DNA of 64,000 nt from positions 62,001 through 126,000 of the forward strand of contig CAYPYD010000004.1 of the NCBI GenBank assembly GCA_964415195.1. Reading direction: 5' to 3'. The notes beneath the pieces were generated by a model. That model was given only the letters and a program-made list of their open reading frames with translations. It was not told the DNA's origin and searched no databases. Origin of the DNA: WTXA01 sp964415195 (GTDB lineage: Bacteria; Bacillota; TC1). The first letter of the stretch is position 1; each line of letters starts with the position of its first letter. The position numbers were made by a program, and so were the translations under genes. Positions 41,372 through 49,924 of the stretch are shown here, in pieces.

Positions 41372-42496
41372 ATGAAGAAATTAAAAGTAATGACAGTAGT
41401 AGGTACTAGACCAGAAATAATCAGACTGTCAGCTGTTATTAATAAATTAGATGAGTCTGAAGCAATTGATCATGTTCTTGTTCATACAGGACAGAACTAT
41501 GACTATGAACTAAATGAAGTTTTTTTCAATGATTTCAAATTAAAGAAACCGAATTTTTTCTTAAATGCTGCAACAGGTACAGCTGTAGAGACTATTGGTA
41601 ACATCCTTGTTAAGATTGATCCAATACTTGAAGAAGTTAAACCGGATGCTTTTCTTGTTCTAGGAGATACAAATAGTTGCCTCTGTGCAATTGCTGCAAA
41701 GAGAAGACATATTCCTATCTTCCATATGGAAGCAGGCAATAGATGCTTTGATCAGAGAGTACCAGAAGAGACAAATAGAAAGATTGTAGATCATACAGCA
41801 GATATGAATCTAACATATAGCGATATTGCTAGAGAATATCTATTACGAGAAGGCCTTCCAGCAGATAGAATCATAAAGACAGGAAGCCCTATGTTTGAGG
41901 TTCTTAATTCAAGAAAAGACGATATTGAGAAATCAGATGTACTTGAAAGACTAGGACTAGAAGAAGGGAAGTATTTTGTCGTATCTGCTCACAGAGAAGA
42001 AAATATCAGCTCTGAACAAAACTTTATAGATCTAGTAGATAGCTTAAATACCATAGCAGAGAAATACCAGATGCCATTGATCGTAAGCACTCATCCAAGA
42101 ACAAGAAAAATGATTGAAAATAAAGGTATAGTGTTTAATCCATTAGTAATTACTATGAAGCCACTTGGATTCAATGACTATGTTAAACTCCAAAAGTATG
42201 CAAAAGCTGTTCTTAGTGATAGCGGAACCATCAGTGAAGAGTCATCAATCCTTGGATTTAGAGCACTAAATATAAGACAAGCGCATGAACGTCCTGAGGC
42301 AATGGAAGAAGCTTCAGTCATGATGGTAGGGCTGAAGAAAGAAAGAATCCTTCACGGGCTTGAAGTACTTGAGACGCAAGATTTAGATACATTGAGACTG
42401 GTCAGTGATTATAGCATGCCTAATGTTTCAGATAAAGTATTAAGGATTATCTTATCATATACGGACTATATAAATAGAGTTGTTTGGGGAAAATAA
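41372..42496 (+). CDS. UDP-N-acetylglucosamine 2-epimerase-like (FnlC/CapG type)
   Basis: 374 aa from the ATG at 41372, 8 nt behind GGAGG. Non-hydrolysing 2-epimerase fold: VVGTRPEIIRLSAVI, LVHTGQNYDYELNEVFF, HMEAGNRCFDQRVPEETNR, SAHREENI, STHPRTRKMI and SDSGTISEESSILG. After FnlA and FnlB it performs the last step to UDP-L-FucNAc. The NRCFD segment favours CapG over WecB, which has GLR. Confidence 0.92.
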   Translation: MKKLKVMTVVGTRPEIIRLSAVINKLDESEAIDHVLVHTGQNYDYELNEVFFNDFKLKKPNFFLNAATGTAVETIGNILVKIDPILEEVKPDAFLVLGDTNSCLCAIAAKRRHIPIFHMEAGNRCFDQRVPEETNRKIVDHTADMNLTYSDIAREYLLREGLPADRIIKTGSPMFEVLNSRKDDIEKSDVLERLGLEEGKYFVVSAHREENISSEQNFIDLVDSLNTIAEKYQMPLIVSTHPRTRKMIENKGIVFNPLVITMKPLGFNDYVKLQKYAKAVLSDSGTISEESSILGFRALNIRQAHERPEAMEEASVMMVGLKKERILHGLEVLETQDLDTLRLVSDYSMPNVSDKVLRIILSYTDYINRVVWGK

Positions 42497-42860
42497 ATTG
42501 AGTCAAAAAGTATCAATTTAATCTTATTCTTATTAATTTTTACTGTGAATTTAGCAACAACGGGCAAGTTATAATAGATAAAGATAGGAGTATAGAGCTC
42601 TTGCTCTTAACATCTATATCTGATATAATCTCAATGAATTCTCAAATTAATTTATTATCTATCTTTATCAATAAAGTGTAGATTTATTATTCTTTGAGAT
42701 ACAATTCACAAAATTAATCATACAGAAAAAATAATACAATTAAATAATTATTAAAGTCTTAAGTAAAATATACTTATTAAGATATTACTCTTTCTTTACA
42801 TAACCTTATGGGAAAGCTTTAGAGAATATCAAACAATATTAAGAAAGTAGGTAGAGATTT
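42497..42860. other. 364-bp gene-free gap inside the polysaccharide cluster
   Basis: Very AT-rich with stops in all frames. It holds an 11-bp perfect inverted repeat, GATAAAGATAG (42577-42587) and CTATCTTTATC (42659-42669), 71 nt apart. No promoter, RNA or gene remnant could be assigned with confidence. It separates the FucNAc genes from the last glycosyltransferase and may mark a recombination joint. Confidence 0.5.
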
Positions 42861-44126
42861 ATGCATATCCTATGGTTAATCAATTTACCATTACCAGAGG
42901 CGAGTCAGTTAATGGCAGACAAACCTTCTTATCTAGGAGGCTGGTTAATAAATGCATCAAAAGATTTGGCAAATATGGAAAATGTAGAACTATCAATCAC
43001 ATTTCCAACTAATAAAGCTAGCAAGTTTAAAAAATTAACTGGAGAAAAGATAAACTATTATCCATTTATTCCTGTTAAAGACATTAATCATAAAGTTATT
43101 GAATATAATGAAACATTCAAGACATTATTAAACGAGATAAAGCCTGATGTAGTACATATCCATGGGACTGAGGTCGCACATACGATTTCTATGGTTAATG
43201 TATGTAAAAAACTAGGCGTGAAAACAGTTATATCCATACAAGGCCTAGTTTCAGTATATGCACAACATATTTATGCAAATCTACCTTTTAGTGTAGTATA
43301 TGGTTTTACACTGAGGAATTTATTAAGAAAAGATAGTGTATACTTAAATAAAAAAACTTTCGAGCAAAGAGGGAAAAACGAAATTAAGTCTTTACAGAAT
43401 ACGAAGCATATTATAGGTAGAACAACATGGGATAAAGCATGTTCAAATCAAATAAATCCAGAAGCTAAGTATCATTTTTGTAATGAAACACTTAGAGAGG
43501 AATTCTATAAACACCAATGGAATATTAATGATTGTGAGAAGTATTCAATCTTTTTAAGTCAAGGACAGTATCCAATAAAAGGGTTACATTATATGTTAGA
43601 TGCAATGCCTTTAATTTTAAAAAGGTTTCCTGATACAAAAGTATATGTTAGTGGGAAAGACCTTACGAAATCAGATACGATACAAGATCGCTTGTTTATG
43701 ACATATTACGGTAAGTATATTAAGAGAAAAATCAAAAAGCTGGGTCTTGAAAAAAATATTATTTTTACTGGACCACTAGTCGAAGCAATAATGTGTCAAA
43801 GATATCTGAAATCTCATATTTTTGTCTGTCCATCATCTATTGAGAATAGTCCAAACTCATTAGGGGAAGCCATGGTACTAGGTGTTCCGTGTATTTCTTC
43901 TGATGTTGGTGGCGTTTCAGATATGTTAAAGCATAAGGAAGAAGGATTCGTTTATCAAACTGACGCACCATATATGTTAGCACATTATGTTTGTGAGATA
44001 TTTGAAAATGAAGAGTTAGCAACGAGTTTTTCTAAGAATGCAAAAGAACATGCTTTAAGGACTCACAACAAAGAAGCAAATACGATAAGATTAACTGAGA
44101 TATATAAGAGTATCGTTTCAGAATAG
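42861..44126 (+). CDS. Glycosyltransferase family 4
   Basis: 421 aa, GT-B fold. ILWLINLPLPEASQLM opens it; VVHIHGTEVAHTISM is the acceptor-side His segment; donor site KGLHYMLDAMPLILKRFPDTKVYVSG and ENSPNSLGEAMVLGVPCISSDVGGVSDML. It would add a further sugar of the repeat. The ribosome site is weak. The gene comes after a long gap and precedes galE. Confidence 0.88.
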   Translation: MHILWLINLPLPEASQLMADKPSYLGGWLINASKDLANMENVELSITFPTNKASKFKKLTGEKINYYPFIPVKDINHKVIEYNETFKTLLNEIKPDVVHIHGTEVAHTISMVNVCKKLGVKTVISIQGLVSVYAQHIYANLPFSVVYGFTLRNLLRKDSVYLNKKTFEQRGKNEIKSLQNTKHIIGRTTWDKACSNQINPEAKYHFCNETLREEFYKHQWNINDCEKYSIFLSQGQYPIKGLHYMLDAMPLILKRFPDTKVYVSGKDLTKSDTIQDRLFMTYYGKYIKRKIKKLGLEKNIIFTGPLVEAIMCQRYLKSHIFVCPSSIENSPNSLGEAMVLGVPCISSDVGGVSDMLKHKEEGFVYQTDAPYMLAHYVCEIFENEELATSFSKNAKEHALRTHNKEANTIRLTEIYKSIVSE

Positions 44127-44163
44127 AATGCATCTATATTAGAAAGAGTGAGGAGGCCAACAT

Positions 44164-45153
44164 ATGCCAGTACTAATAACCGGAGGAGCTGGCTACATAG
44201 GTAGCCATACCGTAAAATATTTTCAAGAACAGAATGAAGAAATCATCGTTGTAGATAATTTGCAAAGTGGCCATAAGACTTCTATTGATTTAAATTTTAC
44301 CTATAAGATTGATATTAGAGATAAAGAAGAACTGGATAAGGTCTTTAAGAAACATAATATTGAAGCAGTAATTCACTTTGCAGCCAACTCTCTAGTTGGA
44401 GAGAGCATGGAAAAGCCGTATGAGTATTATCATAACAATGTTTATGGAATGCTTTGCCTTCTGGATGTTATGAAAGAAAATAATGTGAATAAGATTGTAT
44501 TCTCATCAACAGCAGCGACTTATGGAGAGCCAAAGAGCATTCCTATCATGGAAGCTGATGAGACACGCCCTACTAATACCTATGGCGAGACGAAACTTGC
44601 CATGGAAAAAATGATGAAGTGGTTTGATCAGGCTTATGGCACAAAATTTGTGTCGCTTAGATACTTTAATGCTGCAGGGGCTTATCAAACTGGAGAAATA
44701 GGTGAAGATCATCATCCAGAAACCCATCTTATTCCACTTATTTTACAAGTACCCCTAGGAAAGCGTGATAAGATTTATATGTTTGGAGATGACTATCCGA
44801 CTAAAGACGGTACATGCGTAAGAGATTATATACACGTCATGGACTTAGCTTCAGCACATTATAAAGCTCTAGATTATCTAAGAAAAGAAAAGGATAGTGA
44901 TATCTTTAATCTTGGAAATGGCAATGGTTATTCAGTTAAAGAAGTTATTGAGACTGCAAGAAAAGTAACTGCCCATCAGATTCCAGCTGAAGTTAAAGAA
45001 CGACGCGCAGGAGATCCAGCAACACTAATAGCATCATCACAGAAGGCTCAGAGTGTATTAGGATGGAAGCCAGAGTTCAATTCCCTTGAAAAGATTATTG
45101 AAGATGCTTGGAGATGGCATAAGAGTCATCCTAATGGATATGAGATGAATTAG
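44164..45153 (+). CDS. galE: UDP-glucose 4-epimerase
   Basis: 329 aa, GAGGAGG site 7 nt before the start. ITGGAGYIGSHTVKYF (NAD), HFAANSLVGESMEKPYEYY, SSTAATYGEPKSIPI, the catalytic TYGETK and RYFNAAGA, and a late GDDYPTKDGTCVRDYIHVMDLA are all standard. It supplies UDP-galactose (or UDP-GalNAc) to the glycosyltransferases. A strong terminator follows. Confidence 0.95.
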   Translation: MPVLITGGAGYIGSHTVKYFQEQNEEIIVVDNLQSGHKTSIDLNFTYKIDIRDKEELDKVFKKHNIEAVIHFAANSLVGESMEKPYEYYHNNVYGMLCLLDVMKENNVNKIVFSSTAATYGEPKSIPIMEADETRPTNTYGETKLAMEKMMKWFDQAYGTKFVSLRYFNAAGAYQTGEIGEDHHPETHLIPLILQVPLGKRDKIYMFGDDYPTKDGTCVRDYIHVMDLASAHYKALDYLRKEKDSDIFNLGNGNGYSVKEVIETARKVTAHQIPAEVKERRAGDPATLIASSQKAQSVLGWKPEFNSLEKIIEDAWRWHKSHPNGYEMN

Positions 45154-45173
45154 TTTTAAATTGCAATATAGGA

Positions 45174-45218
45174 AAAAAGTGCAATTATGTATAAAAGCAT
45201 AAATGCACTTTTTATTTG
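45174..45218 (+). terminator. Intrinsic terminator after galE
   Basis: AAAAAGTGCA (45174-45183) pairs with TGCACTTTTT (45204-45213); an inner TTATG/CATAA stem extends it. Confidence 0.85.
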
Positions 45219-45254
45219 AGAAATTTACTAATAGTTGACTATATATTATTGTAA

Positions 45255-45412
45255 TATAGCCTTCGGTACCAGAGTCTTTTGCTTTGTTGAAAAGATTGAA
45301 AAAAACGTATTGCAGGAGTAAGTAACAATAACAATTGTATACTCTTCTCTAAATAACAAGCTCTATATTCAAATATATATTTATGTTATAATATAAGAGT
45401 TATTAATTCAAT
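45255..45412 (-). pseudogene. Decayed mosaic copy of pstB 3' part, dioxygenase 3' end and wzz promoter
   Basis: 45255-45296 matches 47268-47309 (the last codons of pstB) with scattered changes; read on the minus strand it still gives DSGTEGYIT against DSRTEDYIT. 45323-45349 is identical over 27 nt to pstB at 47397-47423. 45359-45375 matches the last codons of the dioxygenase at 51762-51778 (16 of 17), and the match continues through the wzz extended -10 promoter to 45412/51819. Order and strand agree with the intact locus, so this is a collapsed second copy with large deletions. Confidence 0.75.
45384..45392 (+). promoter_or_regulatory. Extended -10 promoter before murJ (copy of the wzz promoter)
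   Basis: TGT-TATAAT at 45384-45392, followed by a leader (AGTTATTAATTCAAT) shared with the wzz promoter at 51791-51799. An inverted repeat AATTTGCA/TGCAAATT (45413-45420, 45445-45452) lies just downstream; the leader to murJ is about 190 nt. Confidence 0.5.
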
Positions 45413-45588
45413 AATTTGCATACTAGTCTGTTAATATGCCAGGGTGCAAATTAGCGTATATACTTAAGGTAAAGAATTAAAAAACAAGAATATTAGTTAT
45501 AAAATAATACTGAAAATTCTTTAATCTATCCAGCAAATTAAAAGGTCAAGGTAGAGGAATTTTCTTTTAAATATGGAGATTTTCAAAT

Positions 45589-47109
45589 ATGAAAAAACTT
45601 GCATTAATAATTATGTTTATTTCCCTTTTATCAAAATTGCTAGGATTTGTTAGAGAAATAGTTCTTTCATACTTTTTTGGTGCATCGAGTATTAGTGATG
45701 CATACATAATATCATTGACAGTACCGAATGTAATATTTGGCTTTATAGGAGTAGGTATTGTTACAGCATTTATTCCTATGTTGAGTAGGATTATTTCAGA
45801 ATCAGGAGAGGAAGCGGGATCCGAATATACTAGTGGATTAACAAATATAGTCTTAATAATTGTAACTGCAATGGTATTAGCAGGCATAATGTTCACAGAA
45901 CCTATGGTTAGAATTTTTGCACAAGGTTTTTCAGATGAAGTACTTAAATTAACAATAAATTTCACCAAGATTAGTCTGTTTGGAATGTATTTTACAGCTT
46001 TAATTTCAATATATAGTGGATATCTTCAAATTAAAAGTAATTATATTGTTCCAGCCCTAATAGGTTTTCCTTTTAGCATAATAACAATTATAACTATTTT
46101 GATAGCTGCTGGAGGGAACTATAACGTGCTAGCTTTTGGTACAGTAATCGCTGGATTTGCTCAAGTATTATTGATTTCATTTTTTGTTAAGAAAGAGAAA
46201 TTTAAATATTCTTTTTCAATTAATTTTAAAAATCCAAGAATTATAAAGACATTGTATATAGCTATACCGGTAATTATTGGAACATCTGTAAATCAGATTA
46301 ATATACTAGTCAATAGAACAATCGCATCATCAATTGCAATTGGTGGAATTTCCGCCTTAAATTACGCGGATACGTTAAACTCTTTTGTACATGGTCTTTT
46401 TGCCTTATCAATTATTACAGTTATTTATCCTATTCTTTCTTCGTTTGCAAGCACCCACAATTATGAAGGAATTAAAAAAGTCTTAAGGGATTCAATTAGT
46501 ATAATTACAATTCTCGTTTTACCAATTAGTATAGGTATAATGATTTTTAGTACACAGATAATTAAATTATTATTTGGTAGAGGAGCTTTTGACGAACAAG
46601 CAATACAGATGACATCAGCAGCTTTGTTTTTTTATGCAATCGGAATGGTCGCAATAGGTTTAAGAGAAATATTAGCAAGATGTTTCTATTCTATGCAAGA
46701 TACTAAAACTCCTATGATAAATGCTTCAATAGGATTAGTATTGAACATAATACTAACTCTCATTTTATCTAAATATTTGGGAATTGGAGGGTTAGCATTA
46801 GCAACTTCAATATCAGCAATATTTATAACAGGCCTATTATTTATAAGTTTAAGAAAGAAATTAGGACCTTTTGGTTTAAAACAAATAATCATTTCTTTTA
46901 TAAAAATTATGATTGCTTCATTAAGTATGGGTTTATTAGCCAAATTAAGCTTTCTTTATTTTATAGATTTCACATCTCAGAACATCTCATTTCTAATAGC
47001 TATAGGTGCTGGGGTGGTATCATATTTAATATTGATTTATTTTATGAAGATTGAAGATGTGGATTTAATTGTTGATATAATTAAAAAGAAATATAAGGGA
47101 GATAATTAA
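45589..47109 (+). CDS. murJ: MurJ/MVF-family lipid flippase, probably the polysaccharide flippase
   Basis: 506 aa with about 14 membrane helices. SKLLGFVREIVLSYFFGASSISDAYIISLTVP is the MurJ/MviN opening, and the Arg residues of the central cavity (GFVRE, the later RGAFD, GLREILARCFYSMQDTKTPM) are conserved. MurJ flips lipid II. Its place at the end of a sugar cluster with no other Wzx suggests it flips the undecaprenyl-linked repeat unit instead or as well. Ribosome site GGAG. It has its own promoter and is flanked by a pst remnant and an IS3 relic. Confidence 0.88.
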   Translation: MKKLALIIMFISLLSKLLGFVREIVLSYFFGASSISDAYIISLTVPNVIFGFIGVGIVTAFIPMLSRIISESGEEAGSEYTSGLTNIVLIIVTAMVLAGIMFTEPMVRIFAQGFSDEVLKLTINFTKISLFGMYFTALISIYSGYLQIKSNYIVPALIGFPFSIITIITILIAAGGNYNVLAFGTVIAGFAQVLLISFFVKKEKFKYSFSINFKNPRIIKTLYIAIPVIIGTSVNQINILVNRTIASSIAIGGISALNYADTLNSFVHGLFALSIITVIYPILSSFASTHNYEGIKKVLRDSISIITILVLPISIGIMIFSTQIIKLLFGRGAFDEQAIQMTSAALFFYAIGMVAIGLREILARCFYSMQDTKTPMINASIGLVLNIILTLILSKYLGIGGLALATSISAIFITGLLFISLRKKLGPFGLKQIIISFIKIMIASLSMGLLAKLSFLYFIDFTSQNISFLIAIGAGVVSYLILIYFMKIEDVDLIVDIIKKKYKGDN

Positions 47110-47110
47110 A

Positions 47111-47225
47111 TGAACTGAACCCCAAAACTTGGACAGTTTAATTAAGCAACTCTTAGGGACTGAATTCGGTATTGCACCGGATTCAGTCCTTTAATTTGCT
47201 TATGATTAAACTCTTTTTCATATTT
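47111..47225 (-). mobile_element. IS3-family relic: right end and transposase C-terminus
   Basis: The minus strand from about 47225 to the stop at 47142 encodes YEKEFNHKQIKGLNPVQ then YRIQSLRVA, the C-terminus of an IS3-type OrfB (pattern IKGLxPVxYR). Beyond the stop, GAACCCCAAAACTTGGACAG resembles the terminal inverted repeat of IS3/IS150-like elements. The remaining transposase, including the DDE catalytic core, is gone. It lies directly against the murJ stop. Confidence 0.7.
47157..47194. terminator. Hairpin inside the IS relic, possible terminator for murJ
   Basis: GGACTGAATTCGG pairs with CCGGATTCAGTCC (13 bp, one G-U) around 7 nt, followed on the plus strand by TTTAATTT. It coincides with transposase codons, so it may serve as a terminator only by accident. 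Confidence 0.5.
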
Positions 47226-47247
47226 CGAAGTTTTTTCTTATGATAGG

Positions 47248-48099
47248 TTAGCTAAATCTTCCGGTTATATAGTCTTCTGTGCGAGAGTCCTGTGGTTTAG
47301 TGAAAAGATCATCAGTCAAACCAGACTCTACAATCTCACCATTGAGAAAAAATGCTGTGTTATCACTGATTCTAGCAGCTTGTTGCATAGAGTGGGTAAC
47401 AATAACAATTGTATACTCTTCTCGGAGTGCTTGGAATAACTCTTCAATTTTTAGCGTCGCAATAGGATCAAGAGCTGAAGTAGGTTCATCCATTAAAAGC
47501 ACTTCAGGCTCAACAGCCAGGCACCTAGCAATACAAAGTCTTTGTTGTTGGCCCCCAGACAAACCAAGAGCAGAAGAGTGGAGCCTATCTTTAACCTCCT
47601 CCCAAAGAGCAGCCTTTCTAAGAGATTTTTCAACAATCATGTCTAATTGCCCCTTATTTTTCAAACCATGTTTTCTAGGACCATAGATCACATTTTCATA
47701 GATGCTTTTAGGAAATGGATTAGGTTTTTGAAAAACCATACCAACTTTTTTCCTAAGTTCAGTTACATCATAATCTGGTGCAAGAATATTTTCCTCATCA
47801 AGATGAATAGTACCCTCAATTTTAGTATCGACAACATGCTCATACATTCTATTAATAGTACGAATGAAAGTTGATTTACCACAACCTGAAGGACCAATTA
47901 GAGCTGTAATCCTATTTTCCATAATCTGAAGGTTAACACCCTTTAGAGCATGATTGGTTCCATAGTGGAAATCAATATCTTTACACTCAATCTTGATGTT
48001 TTCTGAAGTATTACTGGATTCATCATTTTTTGTTTTATTTAAGACTAATCTAGTTTTAATTCTATCGTTTTTCTCTAAATTGTTTTCTTGTTCACTCAT
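47248..48099 (-). CDS. pstB: Phosphate ABC transporter ATP-binding protein
   Basis: 283 aa. Walker A GPSGCGKSTFIRTINRM, signature LSGGQQQRLCIARCLA, Walker B VLLMDEPTSALDPIAT and switch His (VTHSMQQAARISD) are intact. PstB-specific is the RKKVGMVFQKPNPFPKSIYENV block. An N-terminal tail of about 35 charged residues precedes the usual start of the fold and is longer than common. It is the last gene of the leftward pstSCAB operon; phoU is not present here. Confidence 0.96.
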   Translation of the reverse strand: MSEQENNLEKNDRIKTRLVLNKTKNDESSNTSENIKIECKDIDFHYGTNHALKGVNLQIMENRITALIGPSGCGKSTFIRTINRMYEHVVDTKIEGTIHLDEENILAPDYDVTELRKKVGMVFQKPNPFPKSIYENVIYGPRKHGLKNKGQLDMIVEKSLRKAALWEEVKDRLHSSALGLSGGQQQRLCIARCLAVEPEVLLMDEPTSALDPIATLKIEELFQALREEYTIVIVTHSMQQAARISDNTAFFLNGEIVESGLTDDLFTKPQDSRTEDYITGRFS

Positions 48100-48110
48100 T
48101 ACTCTACCCC

Positions 48111-48983
48111 CTAGTCCATTCTGTTCTGATATTTATTTCTTAGTACTATAGCTATTGCATTCATTGATAAGAGTAGAACTAATAGTACGATAATACCCGC
48201 TGCAGCAATCTCTGCAAACTCAGCTTGAGGTCTAGAAGTCCAGTTAAATATCTGAATTGGAAGAACAGTAAAGGAATCAAGTGGTGACTTTGGTAAGAAA
48301 CTTATATAGCCTGCAGCACCAACCATGATAAGAGGAGCAGCCTCACCCATAGCTCTAGATACGGCCAATATTGAGCCGGTCAAAATACCAGGCGCAGCGT
48401 ATGGAACTATAACACCTACAATAGTCTGCCACTTACTCACTCCAAGAGCGTAAGAGCCCTCTTTTAAGGGGCTAGGAACACTTTTGATTGCTTCTTGTGA
48501 AGCTACAATAATAACTGGAAGTATTAAAAGAGTTAGTGTTAAAGCTCCGGCTAAAATACTTCTATTGAAATTTAGAATTTTAACAAAAACAGCCAGTCCT
48601 AACATACCATAAACTATTGAAGGAACACCAGCTAGGTTAGCAATATTTAGTTGTAGCAACTTAGTCCACCAGGATTTTTGATTAGCATACTCTTCAAGAT
48701 AAAGTGCTGTTCCAACACCAAGTGGTACTGAAAAAATTATAGTAAGACCAATTGTCCAAATACTACCAGCTAAAGCAGAGGCAATACCGGCTCTATCAGG
48801 AAATCTAGAAGGCATACTAGTTATAAAGGACCAACTAAGACGACTTAAACCTTCTTTAAATACTTGGTAAAGAAGTAGTAGGAGCATAATAATGGAAAAA
48901 ACAATAATTGATGTTAATACTATATGGAGGATAGAGTTTTTCATTTTTCTTCTTCTTATATTTTTTTGTTGAAAAGTTTCCAT
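48111..48983 (-). CDS. pstA: Phosphate ABC transporter permease
   Basis: 290 aa, six membrane helices. GTALYLEEYANQKSWWTKLLQLNIANLAGVPSIVYGMLGLAVF is the PstA signature and ALGVSKWQTIVGVIVPYAAPGI is its EAA loop. GAGGT stands 7 nt before the start, immediately after the pstC stop. With PstC it forms the phosphate channel. Confidence 0.95.
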   Translation of the reverse strand: METFQQKNIRRRKMKNSILHIVLTSIIVFSIIMLLLLLYQVFKEGLSRLSWSFITSMPSRFPDRAGIASALAGSIWTIGLTIIFSVPLGVGTALYLEEYANQKSWWTKLLQLNIANLAGVPSIVYGMLGLAVFVKILNFNRSILAGALTLTLLILPVIIVASQEAIKSVPSPLKEGSYALGVSKWQTIVGVIVPYAAPGILTGSILAVSRAMGEAAPLIMVGAAGYISFLPKSPLDSFTVLPIQIFNWTSRPQAEFAEIAAAGIIVLLVLLLSMNAIAIVLRNKYQNRMD

Positions 48984-48984
48984 T

Positions 48985-49869
48985 TTAATACCTCACTTTA
49001 TTACGGTGAAGAACACCCTTGGCAATAAGATTCATTATTAAGGTGATCATGAAAAGCATAGCACCTACTGCAAACAAGGTTTTGTATTCAATTGTACCCT
49101 GCTGGATATCACCGAGACTTAAATTTACCATAAATCCTGTCATTGTTTGTATACTAGATAGAGGATTAAAGTTTAACATTGGACTTTGTCCTGCAGCTAT
49201 GGCCACGATCATGGTTTCACCAATTGCCCTAGAAATTGCTAGAACAAAGGCTGATGCAATACTAGTTGCAGTAGAAGGTAGAATGATTTTAAGAGCCACT
49301 TCCATTTTAGTAGAACCAAGAGCATAGGCTCCGTTTCTTACAGAGTCTGGTATGGCCATCATTGCATCTTCACAAAGTGAAGCAACCATTGGAAGTGTCA
49401 TAATGCCTATGGCAATACTAGCACTTGCTACGTTGAATATTTCCGTTTGTGGTAGTATTTGTCTGATTAAAGGGGTAATGAAAGTCAGAGCAAAGAAACC
49501 ATAAACTATAGAAGGGATACCAGCTAATAGTTCAAGTATTGGTTTGATAACCTTTCTGGCTTTTTTATTGGAATATTCACTTAAGTAGATTGCACTACCA
49601 AGTCCGAGTGGTAGTGAGATTATACTAGAAAAAAGGGCAACCATCAGGGTACCTACTAATAGAGGAAGTACACCAAAGCTCCTTGGCACTAGAGTAGGTG
49701 CCCAGGTTGTTCCTGTAAGAAAATCCCAAATGGATATTTCATTAAAGAATAAAAAGGATTCACCAAATAGGGTTAGTATAATAGCGATGGTTGTTATTAT
49801 AGTAATTCCGGCAAAGAGGAGAAGAGTTTTCTCTATAATAAATTCTTTTTGTTTGATTTTTTTATTCAT
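48985..49869 (-). CDS. pstC: Phosphate ABC transporter permease
   Basis: 294 aa from the ATG at 49869, preceded by TTTGGAGGAATC; an in-frame ATG six codons earlier lies before that site. Six membrane helices; GLGSAIYLSEYSNKKARKVIKPILELLAGIPSIVYGFFAL and the EAA loop ALGSTKMEVALKIILPS are diagnostic. A terminator-like hairpin between pstS and this gene probably lowers its expression relative to pstS. Confidence 0.95.
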   Translation of the reverse strand: MNKKIKQKEFIIEKTLLLFAGITIITTIAIILTLFGESFLFFNEISIWDFLTGTTWAPTLVPRSFGVLPLLVGTLMVALFSSIISLPLGLGSAIYLSEYSNKKARKVIKPILELLAGIPSIVYGFFALTFITPLIRQILPQTEIFNVASASIAIGIMTLPMVASLCEDAMMAIPDSVRNGAYALGSTKMEVALKIILPSTATSIASAFVLAISRAIGETMIVAIAAGQSPMLNFNPLSSIQTMTGFMVNLSLGDIQQGTIEYKTLFAVGAMLFMITLIMNLIAKGVLHRNKVRY

Positions 49870-49885
49870 GATTCCTCCAAACGGC

Positions 49886-49904
49886 AAAAAGGCACCGAGG
49901 TGCC
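49886..49904 (-). terminator. Attenuating terminator between pstS and pstC
   Basis: On the minus strand GGCAC-CTCG-GTGCC is followed by TTTTT, a compact GC-rich hairpin about 20 nt before the pstC start. It would let most transcripts stop after pstS. Confidence 0.7.
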
Positions 49905-49924
49905 CTGCCTGATATAGCTTGAAT

